Source: Cohnella xylanilytica
Lineage (GTDB): Bacteria > Bacillota > Bacilli > Paenibacillales > Paenibacillaceae
Reading direction: 5' to 3'
Length of the DNA stretch: 41,983 bases
Assembly: GCF_014212175.1 (NCBI RefSeq)
Contig: NZ_JACJVR010000080.1
Coordinates: 1 to 41,983 of the forward strand
The position numbers were made by a program, and so were the translations under genes. How positions within the stretch are numbered: position 1 is the stretch's first letter; the number at the start of each line of letters is the position of its first letter. The notes under the pieces were generated by a model. The model was given only the letters and a program-made list of their open reading frames with translations, was not told where the DNA came from and ran no database searches. Positions 1 through 7,408 of this stretch are shown here, piece by piece.

Positions 1-17
1 CTTTCGAAATTCAGGTT
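1..17. repeat. 17-bp inverted copy of the window's right end
   Basis: The first 17 bases (CTTTCGAAATTCAGGTT) are the exact reverse complement of positions 41963-41979. The match stops at base 18, and what lies to the left of base 1 cannot be seen. It may be a regulatory repeat or an artefact of how the sequence was cut or assembled. Bases 18-125 hold nothing else recognisable. Confidence 0.5.
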
Positions 18-125
18 TATATGTTTTTTCGTACACCTTCAAGCAATGCGCCTTCTCGAGGCAGACGGGTCCCAATCAAAATCGAATAGAACAGTTCCGT
101 TAGCGAAAGGGTCATCCGCAGAAAT

Positions 126-153
126 AAAACCGGCCTTCGGAATCGAAGGCCGG
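126..153 (-). terminator. Rho-independent terminator of the first chemotaxis receptor gene
   Basis: A perfect 10-bp stem (130-139 with 144-153, GC-rich, 4-base loop) lies 28 bases past the receptor stop codon. On the minus strand it is followed by TTTTATTT. This is a classic intrinsic terminator. Confidence 0.85.
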
Positions 154-180
154 TCCTCACTCGGTAACAATGCGTTCTCT

Positions 181-2217
181 CTAATCGATCTGGAACCGGG
201 TCAGAGACCCTTGCAGCGAATCGGACAGCCGTTCGAGCTTCTCGACGTGCTGGACGAGCCGCTCGCTGATGTTGAGCTGCTCCTGGCTCAGCGACGCGAC
301 CTGCTCCGACGTCGCCAGCGATTGCTGCGCCACCGCGCTGACGTTGCTCATCGAGTCGGACAGAATGCCCTGCGTCTCGTCCAGCTCGCGCATCGAGTCG
401 CTGACGCGGCCGAGCTTCTCGATGAATTCGCCCACGTGGCCCTGTACCTGCCGGAAGATGGTGGCCGCTTCCTTCATCGAATCGATCTGCTGCTGGAAGA
501 TCGGATAAGCGGCCGACAGAACGCCGACGGTCTCGTCGATCTCCTTCTGGATGCCTTCGGTGATGTCGCCGACGACGCCGATCGACTCCTTCGATTGGTC
601 GGCGAGCGAGCGGATCTCGTCCGCGACGACCATGAAGCCCTTGCCGGCCGCTCCGGACCGGGCAGCTTCGATCGCGGCGTTCAGCGACAGAATGTTCGTC
701 TGCTTCGTCACGTTGCCGAGCAGGTCGACGATGCGGCGGATGGAGTCGGTGCTGTCCTTCAGCTTGCCGACCTTCTCTTCCATGGAGCGGATCATCCGCT
801 CGGTATCGCCCGTCTTGGAGATCAGCTCGGAGATGTATTCCGTGCCGTGCTCGCTGGATTCGCGGATGCCGGAGGCGACTTCTCCCATCTCGCGGTTCGC
901 CTCGATGACGTTGCGCAGCCGGTCCGCGTTCGTCAGGGTCAGATCGTTGCCGCGTTCCGCTTCGTTCGCGAGTCCGCCCGCCCCTTGGGAGATCTCCTCC
1001 GTCGCGACGGCGATCTCCTTGGCGGAGACGGCCGTCGTCCGCGACGCCTGGGACAGCTCGGACGCCGTCTCCAGCACCTGGTTCGCGGATTGGCGGGTCT
1101 GTTGAACGAGCTCCGTGATCTGCAGCATCATCGTATCGAAGCTCTCCCCGAGCTGCCCGATCTCGTCGCGGGACTTGAGCCGCGACCGGACGCGGAGATC
1201 CCCTTGGGCTCCCTGCTGCATCAGGTTGCGGAGCTTGACGAGAGGACGGGCGATGTTCCGGACGATCATGTACCCGACCAAGGAAGCCGCAACGGCCGCC
1301 AGAATCGACATCAGGATCGTGATCTGGAAGATGACCTTCGAATCCTTGGCCAGCTCGGCTACCGGCATGATGCCGAGGTTGACCCAGCCCGTGACCGGGG
1401 ACTTGTAGTAAGAGAGCTGATAGCCTCCCTGCTGCACGGAGCCGCTCTCCTTCGCGGTATCGCCTTCGCCGAGCTGAACGTCCGAAGGCTGGCCGATCTG
1501 CGCCGCGTCGGCGGAATAGACGACTTGACCCGAGCCGCTGAGAATCCGAACCGAGCCGCCGCTGCCCATATCGATCTTGCCGAGCTGCTTGCTAAGGGCG
1601 TCGATCGGGATCTCGATCAGCAGGATGGCGACGACCTTGTTGGAAGTCACGTCCGTCAGAGGCCGGGCGAGGGCGAAGCCGGGAGACAGCATCTTCCCGG
1701 AATAGCCCTTCGGCTGGCTGGGCAGCCACGTGGACTTATTCCCGGCGGCCAATACCCGCTTGAACCACTCCTGGTCGCCGAACTTCTCGGTTTTGGCGCT
1801 GGAGGCACTCAGATTGATGTATTCTCCGTTGGTACGGAAGAGATGGAGGGCGCTGACGTCGGTGTTGGAATACGTGTATGTAGTGAACTTGTCGCGGACC
1901 TTCCAGGATTGCTCCATGTACTCGTAGGAATCCGGGGCGAGAGCGGCCATCTTCCGGAGATTGGCCATGATGTCCTTGTCGAACATAATCTGGGAGGACA
2001 AATTCTCGAACGTTCCGTAATAGAAGTCCATCTTCTCCCCGGCCTGGATCATCGTCTGCAGAGTGGCATCCGACACCTTGTTCTTGACGATTCCCTTGGA
2101 GTAATTGTACGAGATCGTTCCCACGGCGACGACGAATACCAGAATGCTGACGAAGAAAACGATAAACAGCTTCATTCCGACGGATTTTACCGGATTGGGC
2201 AAACGTATTGACCGCAT
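181..2217 (-). CDS. Methyl-accepting chemotaxis protein with extracellular Cache-like sensor
   Basis: A transmembrane chemoreceptor of about 678 residues that would signal through CheW/CheA. The N-terminus is basic, then a first membrane helix (around residues 16-40, LFIVFFVSILVFVVAVG) and a ~240-residue extracellular part resembling a double Cache domain. A second helix (ITILMSILAAVAASLVGYMIV) leads into a HAMP domain (RPLVKLRNLM) and the long cytoplasmic coiled coil. The hairpin tip motif NILSLNAAIEAARSGAAGKG followed by VVADEIRSLADQS is the family signature. ATG at 2217 is preferred, with AAGGTG 11 bases upstream; a GTG at 2226 has a ribosome site too close. It is monocistronic with its own terminator and a sigma-D-like promoter. 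The ligand cannot be told from sequence. Confidence 0.93.
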   Translation of the reverse strand: MRSIRLPNPVKSVGMKLFIVFFVSILVFVVAVGTISYNYSKGIVKNKVSDATLQTMIQAGEKMDFYYGTFENLSSQIMFDKDIMANLRKMAALAPDSYEYMEQSWKVRDKFTTYTYSNTDVSALHLFRTNGEYINLSASSAKTEKFGDQEWFKRVLAAGNKSTWLPSQPKGYSGKMLSPGFALARPLTDVTSNKVVAILLIEIPIDALSKQLGKIDMGSGGSVRILSGSGQVVYSADAAQIGQPSDVQLGEGDTAKESGSVQQGGYQLSYYKSPVTGWVNLGIMPVAELAKDSKVIFQITILMSILAAVAASLVGYMIVRNIARPLVKLRNLMQQGAQGDLRVRSRLKSRDEIGQLGESFDTMMLQITELVQQTRQSANQVLETASELSQASRTTAVSAKEIAVATEEISQGAGGLANEAERGNDLTLTNADRLRNVIEANREMGEVASGIRESSEHGTEYISELISKTGDTERMIRSMEEKVGKLKDSTDSIRRIVDLLGNVTKQTNILSLNAAIEAARSGAAGKGFMVVADEIRSLADQSKESIGVVGDITEGIQKEIDETVGVLSAAYPIFQQQIDSMKEAATIFRQVQGHVGEFIEKLGRVSDSMRELDETQGILSDSMSNVSAVAQQSLATSEQVASLSQEQLNISERLVQHVEKLERLSDSLQGSLTRFQID

Positions 2218-2602
2218 GATCTCCACCGCACCTTCATCTCTCTATTTGTGTGAACTTGCCAAGCTGATTTGCCCGGCTTCCGGGGCCGGCCGCGATATCG
2301 GGCTTCACTCTCCTTCTGCCGCGGATGAAGTACCCGGGGGGACCGAATACCTATCGCAACGCACATAGTAGTAATCGTCCTAAACGACTAAAAACTTTAC
2401 GTTTACGGAAATAACGTCCAAAAAATTGTATGAAAAACAATGATTTCTGTCAATAAAAGTATCATTTTGTCGAATATGAACCGGAGGTCGGCTAGTCGTC
2501 AAGCCTTTGATTTGCGGAACGAGTTCCTCCATACTAAGAAGGAATAACCGAATCGCCCAATGGCAGCGGCGAGCGGAACTACCGGGAGGATGAAGAGAAC
2601 CT
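2218..2602. other. Intergenic region between divergent receptor and esterase genes
   Basis: This 385-base stretch holds the sigma-D-like promoter for the receptor gene (listed separately) and presumably the esterase promoter. No clear sigma-A promoter for the esterase could be picked out. No RNA gene or convincing small ORF was seen. Confidence 0.5.
2372..2399 (-). promoter_or_regulatory. Sigma-D-like promoter upstream of the chemotaxis receptor
   Basis: On the minus strand TAAA (2396-2399) is followed after 16 bases by GACGATTA (2372-2379). This matches 6 of 8 positions of the Bacillus sigma-D -10 consensus GCCGATAA, with the expected TAAA -35 and 14-16 base spacing. Sigma D drives motility and chemotaxis genes in Bacillus, which fits the downstream receptor. 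The leader would be about 150 bases. The call rests on a short motif. Confidence 0.45.
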
Positions 2603-3388
2603 ATGGCTCTGATTACTTGTCGTTTTTTCTCCGAGACGCTCGGAATGAGCACTTCGATGACCGTCATTCTGCCGCAGCAGACGGCAAGCCAGATCGGAAT
2701 GGCAGGCCGCTCGGGGAGCGGGAAGTTCCCGACCCTGTACCTGCTCCACGGCTTGTCGGACGACGATACGATCTGGACGAGGAGAACGTCGATCGAGCGC
2801 TACGTCGCCCCGCTCGGATTGGCGGTCGTCATGCCCAACGTACATAAAAGCTTCTATACGGACATGGAGCATGGGGACGCCTATTGGACGTTCCTGTCGG
2901 AGGAGCTTCCGGCGGTGGCCCGCTCCTTCTTCCCCTTGTCCGACGAGAGGGAGCATAACTACGTCGCGGGGCTCTCGATGGGCGGCTACGGGGCGTTCAA
3001 GTGGGCGCTGCGGCATCCGGACCGGTTCGCGGCGGCGGCCAGCCTGTCCGGAGCGCTCGATATCGCGGCGCGGATCGAGAAGGAGAAGGGCACCTGGATC
3101 GGCCGGGCGACGGACCTGATATTCGGGAACAAGGACGTTCGGGGGACCGAGAACGATCTGTTCCGGCTGCTGGAGGACGCGCGCGGCGTCGAAGGACCGA
3201 AGCCGGCGCTCTATCAGCTGTGCGGGACGGAAGACTTCCTGTACGAAGACAATTTGAGCTTCAAGAAAGCGTGCGAAGAGTCGGGTTACCCGGATTACGC
3301 ATACGAAGAGGGGCCGGGCGACCATTCGTGGGAGTATTGGGACGAGAACATTCAGAAGGTGCTTGCGCGGTTTTTCCCGCAGGGATGA
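2603..3388 (+). CDS. Alpha/beta-hydrolase esterase (EstA / S-formylglutathione hydrolase-like)
   Basis: A cytoplasmic serine esterase of 261 residues with no signal peptide. The nucleophile elbow is GLSMGGYGAF, with Ser125. The acid is probably the Asp in CGTEDFLYEDN, and the base is the His in GPGDHSWEYWDE. The oxyanion loop region YLLHGLSDDDTIW is typical of the esterase D/tributyrin esterase family. These enzymes hydrolyse short acyl esters, including acetylated sugars, so the natural substrate is open. ATG at 2603 starts the conserved segment; GGAGG lies 13 bases upstream, a slightly long spacing. The next gene begins 28 bases after its stop, so the two probably form an operon. Confidence 0.88.
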   Translation: MALITCRFFSETLGMSTSMTVILPQQTASQIGMAGRSGSGKFPTLYLLHGLSDDDTIWTRRTSIERYVAPLGLAVVMPNVHKSFYTDMEHGDAYWTFLSEELPAVARSFFPLSDEREHNYVAGLSMGGYGAFKWALRHPDRFAAAASLSGALDIAARIEKEKGTWIGRATDLIFGNKDVRGTENDLFRLLEDARGVEGPKPALYQLCGTEDFLYEDNLSFKKACEESGYPDYAYEEGPGDHSWEYWDENIQKVLARFFPQG

Positions 3389-3416
3389 CGGCCGGCAGAG
3401 GGGAGGAGAGGGCGAG

Positions 3417-4073
3417 ATGAGTTCCGAGTCGAAAAGCAAGCCGCCCGTCGAAGCGCCGAAGCTGCCCGCCCGGCTGACGGAGCTCCCGGGGCCGATCGGG
3501 CTCCGGGACGAGGACTCCGTTCGCGACGCGAGAATCGCCGGAGTCGCGATCGAGGGCCAGGAGGCGAGCCGGGTGTCATTCGAGCGCGTCTCGTTCGAAG
3601 GCGTGACCTTCCGGGATAACGACCTGGCCCGGCTGGAGCTGACGGACGTCGTGTTCGACCGCTGCGACTTGTCCAACGCCCGCTTCGGCGGGGCGAATAT
3701 TCACCGGGCGGAGTTCCGCGGCTGCAAGCTGATGGGGCTCGACCTGTCCGACGCGATGCTGCGCAACGTGCGCTTCCTGGAGTGCCAGGGAGAATACGTC
3801 AACCTGCGGTTCGCCGACCTGAAGCAGGTTCTCTTCGAGGATTGCTTCCTGCGTCGCGCGGACTTCTATACGGCGAAGCTGCAGAGCGTGCTGCTCCGTC
3901 GCGTCGATCTGGACGGAGCGCAGCTCGCCGGAACGAAGCTCGACGGCATCGACCTCAGCGACTGCGACTTCAACACGCTGGCCGTGGAAGCGGAAGACCT
4001 GCGGGGCTGCATCATCTCCCGCGGCCAAGCGTCCGTCTTCGCCAACCTGTTCGGGTTGGTGCTCAAGGAATAG
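3417..4073 (+). CDS. Pentapeptide-repeat protein
   Basis: A 218-residue cytoplasmic protein. From about residue 55 to the end it is built of A(D/N)LXX-type five-residue repeats such as LARLELTDVVFDRCDLSNAR and GAQLAGTKLDGIDLSDCDFN. Such repeats fold into a right-handed quadrilateral beta-helix. Some family members mimic DNA (Qnr, MfpA), but most have no known role. The first ~45 residues are Pro/Lys/Glu rich and probably flexible. ATG at 3417 has GGAGG 10 bases upstream; an upstream in-frame start at 3363 would overlap the esterase. It likely shares a transcript with the esterase. It converges on cidB with a 6-base gap and no visible terminator. Confidence 0.88.
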   Translation: MSSESKSKPPVEAPKLPARLTELPGPIGLRDEDSVRDARIAGVAIEGQEASRVSFERVSFEGVTFRDNDLARLELTDVVFDRCDLSNARFGGANIHRAEFRGCKLMGLDLSDAMLRNVRFLECQGEYVNLRFADLKQVLFEDCFLRRADFYTAKLQSVLLRRVDLDGAQLAGTKLDGIDLSDCDFNTLAVEAEDLRGCIISRGQASVFANLFGLVLKE

Positions 4074-4079
4074 CGCGGA

Positions 4080-4760
4080 TCACGTAAGCCAAGGGAGAAT
4101 CCAAGGCGTCACGCACAGCGTGACGAACGCGGTGAACATCATCGAGATGCTCGCGACGGAGCCGGTGACGGCGTCGTACTCGAGCGCCTTGGAGATGCCG
4201 GCCGAATGGGCGCTCGTTCCGAACAGGACGCCGCGGGCGACGGGGCTGTTCACCCGCAGCGCCTTGACGGCGAGCGGGCCGATCAGGAGACCGAGCAGCC
4301 CGGTGATCAGCGTGGCGACCGCGGTGAGCGTCGGGACGCCGCCGATCATATGCGAGACGGACAACGCGATCGGCGTCGTCGCCGAACGGGGGGCCAAGCT
4401 GTCCGTCACGTTCGTCTGCAGCCCGAGCATTCGGGCCAATCCGACGGACGTGACGACGGCGGCGACGGCCCCGCAGCCCGCTCCGGCGGCGATGGCCCCG
4501 GCGTGCTTGCGCAGCACGTCGACGTGCTTATACAGCGTGACCGCCAGGGCGATCGTCGCGGGCTCGACCAGATCGCTCAGCAGTCCCGCGCCCTTATCGT
4601 AAGCGGCGAACGAGACGCCGCTTAGCTCGAGCGCCGCGATCAGGACGATCGGGGTGACGAGCAGCGGGGTCAGATAGATTTTCGGATATCTTCTATAGAT
4701 ACGCTTCGACAGAACGTACACGGCAACTGTCAGAGCGAGCCAGAGCATAGCGTTGATCAT
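4080..4760 (-). CDS. cidB: CidB/LrgB family membrane protein
   Basis: A 226-residue integral membrane protein with about six or seven hydrophobic segments. Family hallmarks include YPKIYLTPLLVTPIVLIAAL near the N-terminus, the LAPRSATTPIALSVS motif, and GTSAHSAGISKALEY towards the C-terminus. In Staphylococcus and Bacillus the LrgB/CidB partner works with LrgA/CidA in holin-like control of murein hydrolases, and newer work ties the family to pyruvate or other small-acid transport. Its ATG overlaps the stop of cidA (ATGA at 4757-4760), so the two are translationally coupled. The divergent LysR gene next door makes this the CidAB/YwbHG type rather than the LytSR-controlled LrgAB type. That assignment rests on context. 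Confidence 0.88.
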   Translation of the reverse strand: MINAMLWLALTVAVYVLSKRIYRRYPKIYLTPLLVTPIVLIAALELSGVSFAAYDKGAGLLSDLVEPATIALAVTLYKHVDVLRKHAGAIAAGAGCGAVAAVVTSVGLARMLGLQTNVTDSLAPRSATTPIALSVSHMIGGVPTLTAVATLITGLLGLLIGPLAVKALRVNSPVARGVLFGTSAHSAGISKALEYDAVTGSVASISMMFTAFVTLCVTPWILPWLT

Positions 4761-5128
4761 ATCGTCTTCTTCTCCTTGAAGGCCGCGATCCGTCCGCCGA
4801 TCCAGCCCGAGCAGGCCATGACGGCCGCCGTGCTGACGACGATCGTGGCGGCGATCCGCAAGCCGCTGTCGGCGACGAGGCTTCCGTAGTCGACGATCCC
4901 GACGGCCGAGGGAATGAAGAACAGGAGCATCTCCGCGAGCAGCCATCGCGTGCCGAGCTCGATCCAGCCGAGCCGAATAACCCCGAGCTTGAGCAGCGCG
5001 AACAGCAATAGGATGCCCAGAATGCTTCCCGGTATCGGCAGATGCAGCCATTCGACAAGCATGTCCGCGAGCTTCGAGAACGCGATAAAAAATACGACCT
5101 GAGCGGTCGTCTTCAGAAGTTTGGTCAC
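4757..5128 (-). CDS. cidA: CidA/LrgA holin-like membrane protein
   Basis: A 123-residue membrane protein with four hydrophobic segments. It carries the LrgA/CidA signature LHLPIPGSILGILLLFALL and LLFFIPSAVGI. Family members are holin-like or form small-acid transporters with the LrgB/CidB partner. GTG at 5128 is chosen because GAAAGGGG lies 10 bases upstream and the family N-terminus begins there. The frame stays open further upstream but that part reads as non-coding. The tail GGRIAAFKEKKTI is basic and probably cytoplasmic. Transcription would start in the shared intergenic region with the divergent LysR regulator. Confidence 0.88.
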   Translation of the reverse strand: MTKLLKTTAQVVFFIAFSKLADMLVEWLHLPIPGSILGILLLFALLKLGVIRLGWIELGTRWLLAEMLLFFIPSAVGIVDYGSLVADSGLRIAATIVVSTAAVMACSGWIGGRIAAFKEKKTI

Positions 5129-5197
5129 GTGCCGCAATCCCCTTTCGTTATGTAAACAGTATACGACGTTGCTTTTCATGCGTAAAATGAATATATT

Positions 5198-5212
5198 GAA
5201 TGTGTTACATTC
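5198..5212. promoter_or_regulatory. Palindromic operator candidate between cidA and the LysR regulator
   Basis: GAATGT-GTT-ACATTC is a perfect 6-bp inverted repeat with a 3-base spacer in the 112-base divergent gap. LysR-type regulators usually bind imperfect palindromes between themselves and their target, so this is the likeliest site. The exact footprint is inferred. Confidence 0.5.
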
Positions 5213-5240
5213 CATTAGTGAATGATGGGGGCGAATTCGC

Positions 5241-6155
5241 GTGGACCTGCGCCATCTCCAAGCCATCGTCGAGATCGTCCGGCACAACAGCTTCACGCGG
5301 GCGGCGGAAGCTCTTCACGTCACCCAGCCGACCATCAGCAAGATGATCAAGAACCTCGAGAACGAGCTGCGCATCGAGATCTTCGCGCGGGACGGCAAGC
5401 GCGTCAAGCTGACGGACGCGGGCGAGGCGATCGTGCGGCACGCCGGCCCGATTCTTCAATCGTTCGACAACCTGGTCACGGAGATCAACGATTTGACATA
5501 TCTGAATAAGGGAAGCATCCGGATCGGGCTTCCTCCGATGGCGGGCTCGAGCTTCTTCCCCCCGGTGATCAAGAGCTTCCAGGAACGCTATCCCGGCATC
5601 TCGATCCGGATGGTGGAGGATGGGGCGCGCCGGATCGAGGAAGGGATCGCGGACGGCTCGCTGGATGTGGGAGTCGTGCTGCTGCCGGTCGACGAGACGG
5701 CGTTCGAATCGTTCCCGATCGTGGAAGACCGACTGAAGGTCATCCTTCATCCGTCTCATCCGCTGGCGGAGAGAAGCCGGATCGAGCTCGCGGAGCTGGA
5801 AGGGGAGCCGTTCATTCTGTTCAACAACGACTTCGCGTTGCACGAGCGCATCGTGCGGGAATGCCGGGCGATCGGCTTCGAACCCCGGATCGCGTGCGAG
5901 AGCTCGCAGTGGGACTTCATCGGCGAGCTCGCGGCCGCCGGACTCGGCGTCGCGATGCTGCCGGAGACGATCTGCCGCGCGATCCCGCCGTCCAAGGCGC
6001 GGACGGTGCCGCTCGTGAACCCGATCATTCCGTGGCAGCTCGTCTTGGCTTGGAAGCGGGACGGCTACATTTCGTTGGCGGCGAGGGAGTGGATCCGGTT
6101 TACGAGGGACGTCTTCGCTTCTTCATTTTCTTCATCCGCCTCTTCTTCAACTTAA
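5241..6155 (+). CDS. cidR: LysR-family regulator, CidR-like, divergent from cidAB
   Basis: A 304-residue LysR-type transcription factor. The N-terminal winged helix (residues 1-60) reads MDLRHLQAIVEIVRHNSFTR with the recognition part HVTQPTISKMIKNLE. The effector-binding domain begins at about residue 90 (GSIRIGLPPMAGSSFFPPVI). Order and divergent placement match CidR/YwbI next to CidAB/YwbHG; in staphylococci CidR responds to acetate/carbohydrate metabolism. GTG at 5241 is the start that gives the conserved N-terminus; the upstream GGGGG is only a fair ribosome site. The C-terminus is Ser-rich. The symbol is by family and context, not by a database match. Confidence 0.85.
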   Translation: MDLRHLQAIVEIVRHNSFTRAAEALHVTQPTISKMIKNLENELRIEIFARDGKRVKLTDAGEAIVRHAGPILQSFDNLVTEINDLTYLNKGSIRIGLPPMAGSSFFPPVIKSFQERYPGISIRMVEDGARRIEEGIADGSLDVGVVLLPVDETAFESFPIVEDRLKVILHPSHPLAERSRIELAELEGEPFILFNNDFALHERIVRECRAIGFEPRIACESSQWDFIGELAAAGLGVAMLPETICRAIPPSKARTVPLVNPIIPWQLVLAWKRDGYISLAAREWIRFTRDVFASSFSSSASSST

Positions 6156-6173
6156 CGGTCTAAGGGAATTCCG

Positions 6174-6212
6174 TTCATATTCCGTTCATGAAACGTTGAT
6201 ATATTGTTTTAA
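6174..6212 (+). promoter_or_regulatory. PhoP-box-like direct repeats before a small membrane ORF
   Basis: Four hexamers occur at exact 11-bp spacing: TTCATA (6174), TTCATG (6185), TTGATA (6196) and TTTTAA (6207). The first fits the Bacillus PhoP consensus TT(A/C/T)A(C/T)A fully, the next two fit 5 of 6, and the last fits 4 of 6. Two copies sit in a perfect 11-bp tandem repeat (6168-6178 and 6179-6189). Eleven-base periodicity is typical of OmpR/PhoB-family regulators. A -10 could be TATATT at 6200. The regulator's identity is inferred. Confidence 0.45.
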
Positions 6213-6237
6213 ATTGAGCTGGAAGGGGAGCGATCGG

Positions 6238-6333
6238 ATGAAGGAATGCGTAGACGTTCGAAGAGCCGTTCTATACGTCGGATTCGCCATGATGATCTTT
6301 TCGGTGCTGACGCTTTGCGTTACGCATCTTTAA
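6238..6333 (+). CDS. 31-residue single-pass membrane peptide
   Basis: A short open frame (ATG to TAA) encodes a basic, Asp/Arg-containing N-terminus and one hydrophobic helix (about residues 11-29: AVLYVGFAMMIFSVLTLCV) ending in THL. It has a strong ribosome site (GGAAGGGGA, 8 bases upstream) and PhoP-box-like repeats before it. An intrinsic terminator lies 15 bases after its stop. So a complete transcription unit surrounds it, which argues for a real small protein. I do not recognise the family. It could be a membrane regulator of a transporter or kinase, but nothing in the sequence decides that. Confidence 0.6.
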   Translation: MKECVDVRRAVLYVGFAMMIFSVLTLCVTHL

Positions 6334-6347
6334 CAAATGAACGATCG

Positions 6348-6392
6348 AAGCCGCTCCGCTTGGGCCCTGTCGCCCGGGCGAAGCGGCTTTTT
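6348..6392 (+). terminator. Intrinsic terminator after the 31-residue ORF
   Basis: AAGCCGCT (6348-6355) pairs with AGCGGCTT (6382-6389), with further GC-rich pairing inside and a TTTTT run on the plus strand. It closes the small-peptide unit. On the minus strand there is no T-run, so it probably serves only the plus strand. Confidence 0.75.
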
Positions 6393-6407
6393 GGCATCGG
6401 CGGTGCG

Positions 6408-7310
6408 CTAGATGGAATAAGACTTCCCATCCGCTGGCACGTCCGGCGGGAACAAGTCGAGCGTCGTCCGAATGAACAGCTTGACCGCGTGGGAAGCTTC
6501 TCCAAGGGAAGGAACCGCGAGCCGGATGTCGCGATACGCTTCGGGCTCCAGCTCGCGCTTGACGAGCCGGGGCGGCAGCGTCTTCAGGGCGAGCTCGGAC
6601 AGAATCGGGAAGCCGAGCCCTTCCTCCGCCATCCGGAGGGCCATGTTGACGCTCTGCACGATATACTTCGGCTGCAGGTCGACGCCTGCCCGTTCGAACA
6701 AGTCGACGATCGGCTGCTCGTACCCGGCTTTGCACGTAATGAACGGTTCCTGTAGCAGGCGCTTGATTGGGATGACGGCTTGATCGCTCAGCGGATGGTC
6801 GTCGCGGAGGACGGCGTACATTTTCTCCCGGTAGAGCGGGATCGTCTCCCCATCTCCGTCCGGCGGAATCAGGAGCGCGACGTCGATCACTCTCGTCTCC
6901 AGCCAATTCCTCAGCTCTTCGATGTTCCCTTCGTGCAGCTCGAACTCGATGCCCGGATGCTTGTCCGCGATGGCGCCGATGATCCGGGGAAGGAAGTGCG
7001 CCGCGGCCACGGGGAACGCCCCGACGCGGATCGTGCCGACCTGAAGCCCCTTCTCGTCGGCGACGACCTGATCCACCTTGGCGAAGGTGCCGAGAATCTC
7101 CCGGAACAGGACGAGGATCCGCTTGCCGGCTTCCGTCAATTGGACGCCGCTGCGCCGGTCGCGCAGAAGGAGCGGAACGTCGAGCTCCGCTTCCAGCGAA
7201 GAGATGGCGCGGCTGACCGCGGGCTGGGTCATGTTCAGGATAAGGCCGGCCTTCGTGAAGCTTCCGGTCTCCGCAATTCGGACGAACAGCTGGATCTGCG
7301 TATTTGTCAT
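6408..7310 (-). CDS. LysR-family regulator divergent from an EamA transporter
   Basis: A 300-residue LysR-type regulator. The winged helix is at residues 1-60 (TQIQLFVRIAETGSFTKAG, then NMTQPAVSRAISSLE). The effector domain starts near residue 90 (GTIRVGAFPVAAAHFLPRII). ATG at 7310 gives the usual short LysR N-terminus; GGAGG is 15 bases upstream, somewhat far, and a longer form from 7352 is possible. It is divergent from the EamA gene across a 98-base gap holding a perfect palindrome. It probably controls that transporter and itself. The signal molecule is unknown. Confidence 0.87.
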   Translation of the reverse strand: MTNTQIQLFVRIAETGSFTKAGLILNMTQPAVSRAISSLEAELDVPLLLRDRRSGVQLTEAGKRILVLFREILGTFAKVDQVVADEKGLQVGTIRVGAFPVAAAHFLPRIIGAIADKHPGIEFELHEGNIEELRNWLETRVIDVALLIPPDGDGETIPLYREKMYAVLRDDHPLSDQAVIPIKRLLQEPFITCKAGYEQPIVDLFERAGVDLQPKYIVQSVNMALRMAEEGLGFPILSELALKTLPPRLVKRELEPEAYRDIRLAVPSLGEASHAVKLFIRTTLDLFPPDVPADGKSYSI

Positions 7311-7353
7311 AACGTGAAGGGTATGCCTCCTATGAGTAACATTCATTTTCATT

Positions 7354-7375
7354 ATGATACGAAATAGTGTATCAT
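7354..7375. promoter_or_regulatory. Palindromic LysR operator candidate
   Basis: ATGATAC (7354-7360) and GTATCAT (7369-7375) form a perfect 7-bp inverted repeat with an 8-base spacer. The ATAC/GTAT arms resemble LysR-type regulatory boxes. It lies in the divergent gap between the LysR gene and the EamA gene. Confidence 0.6.
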
Positions 7376-7408
7376 TCGGGTTGACCTTTTCACAAGGAGA
7401 GACCGGTT

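Noticed and set aside
46..2211. Long plus-strand open frame opposite the first chemoreceptor
   Set aside because: It is an Arg/Leu/Asp-rich shadow of the receptor gene caused by high GC. The minus-strand product has clear domains.
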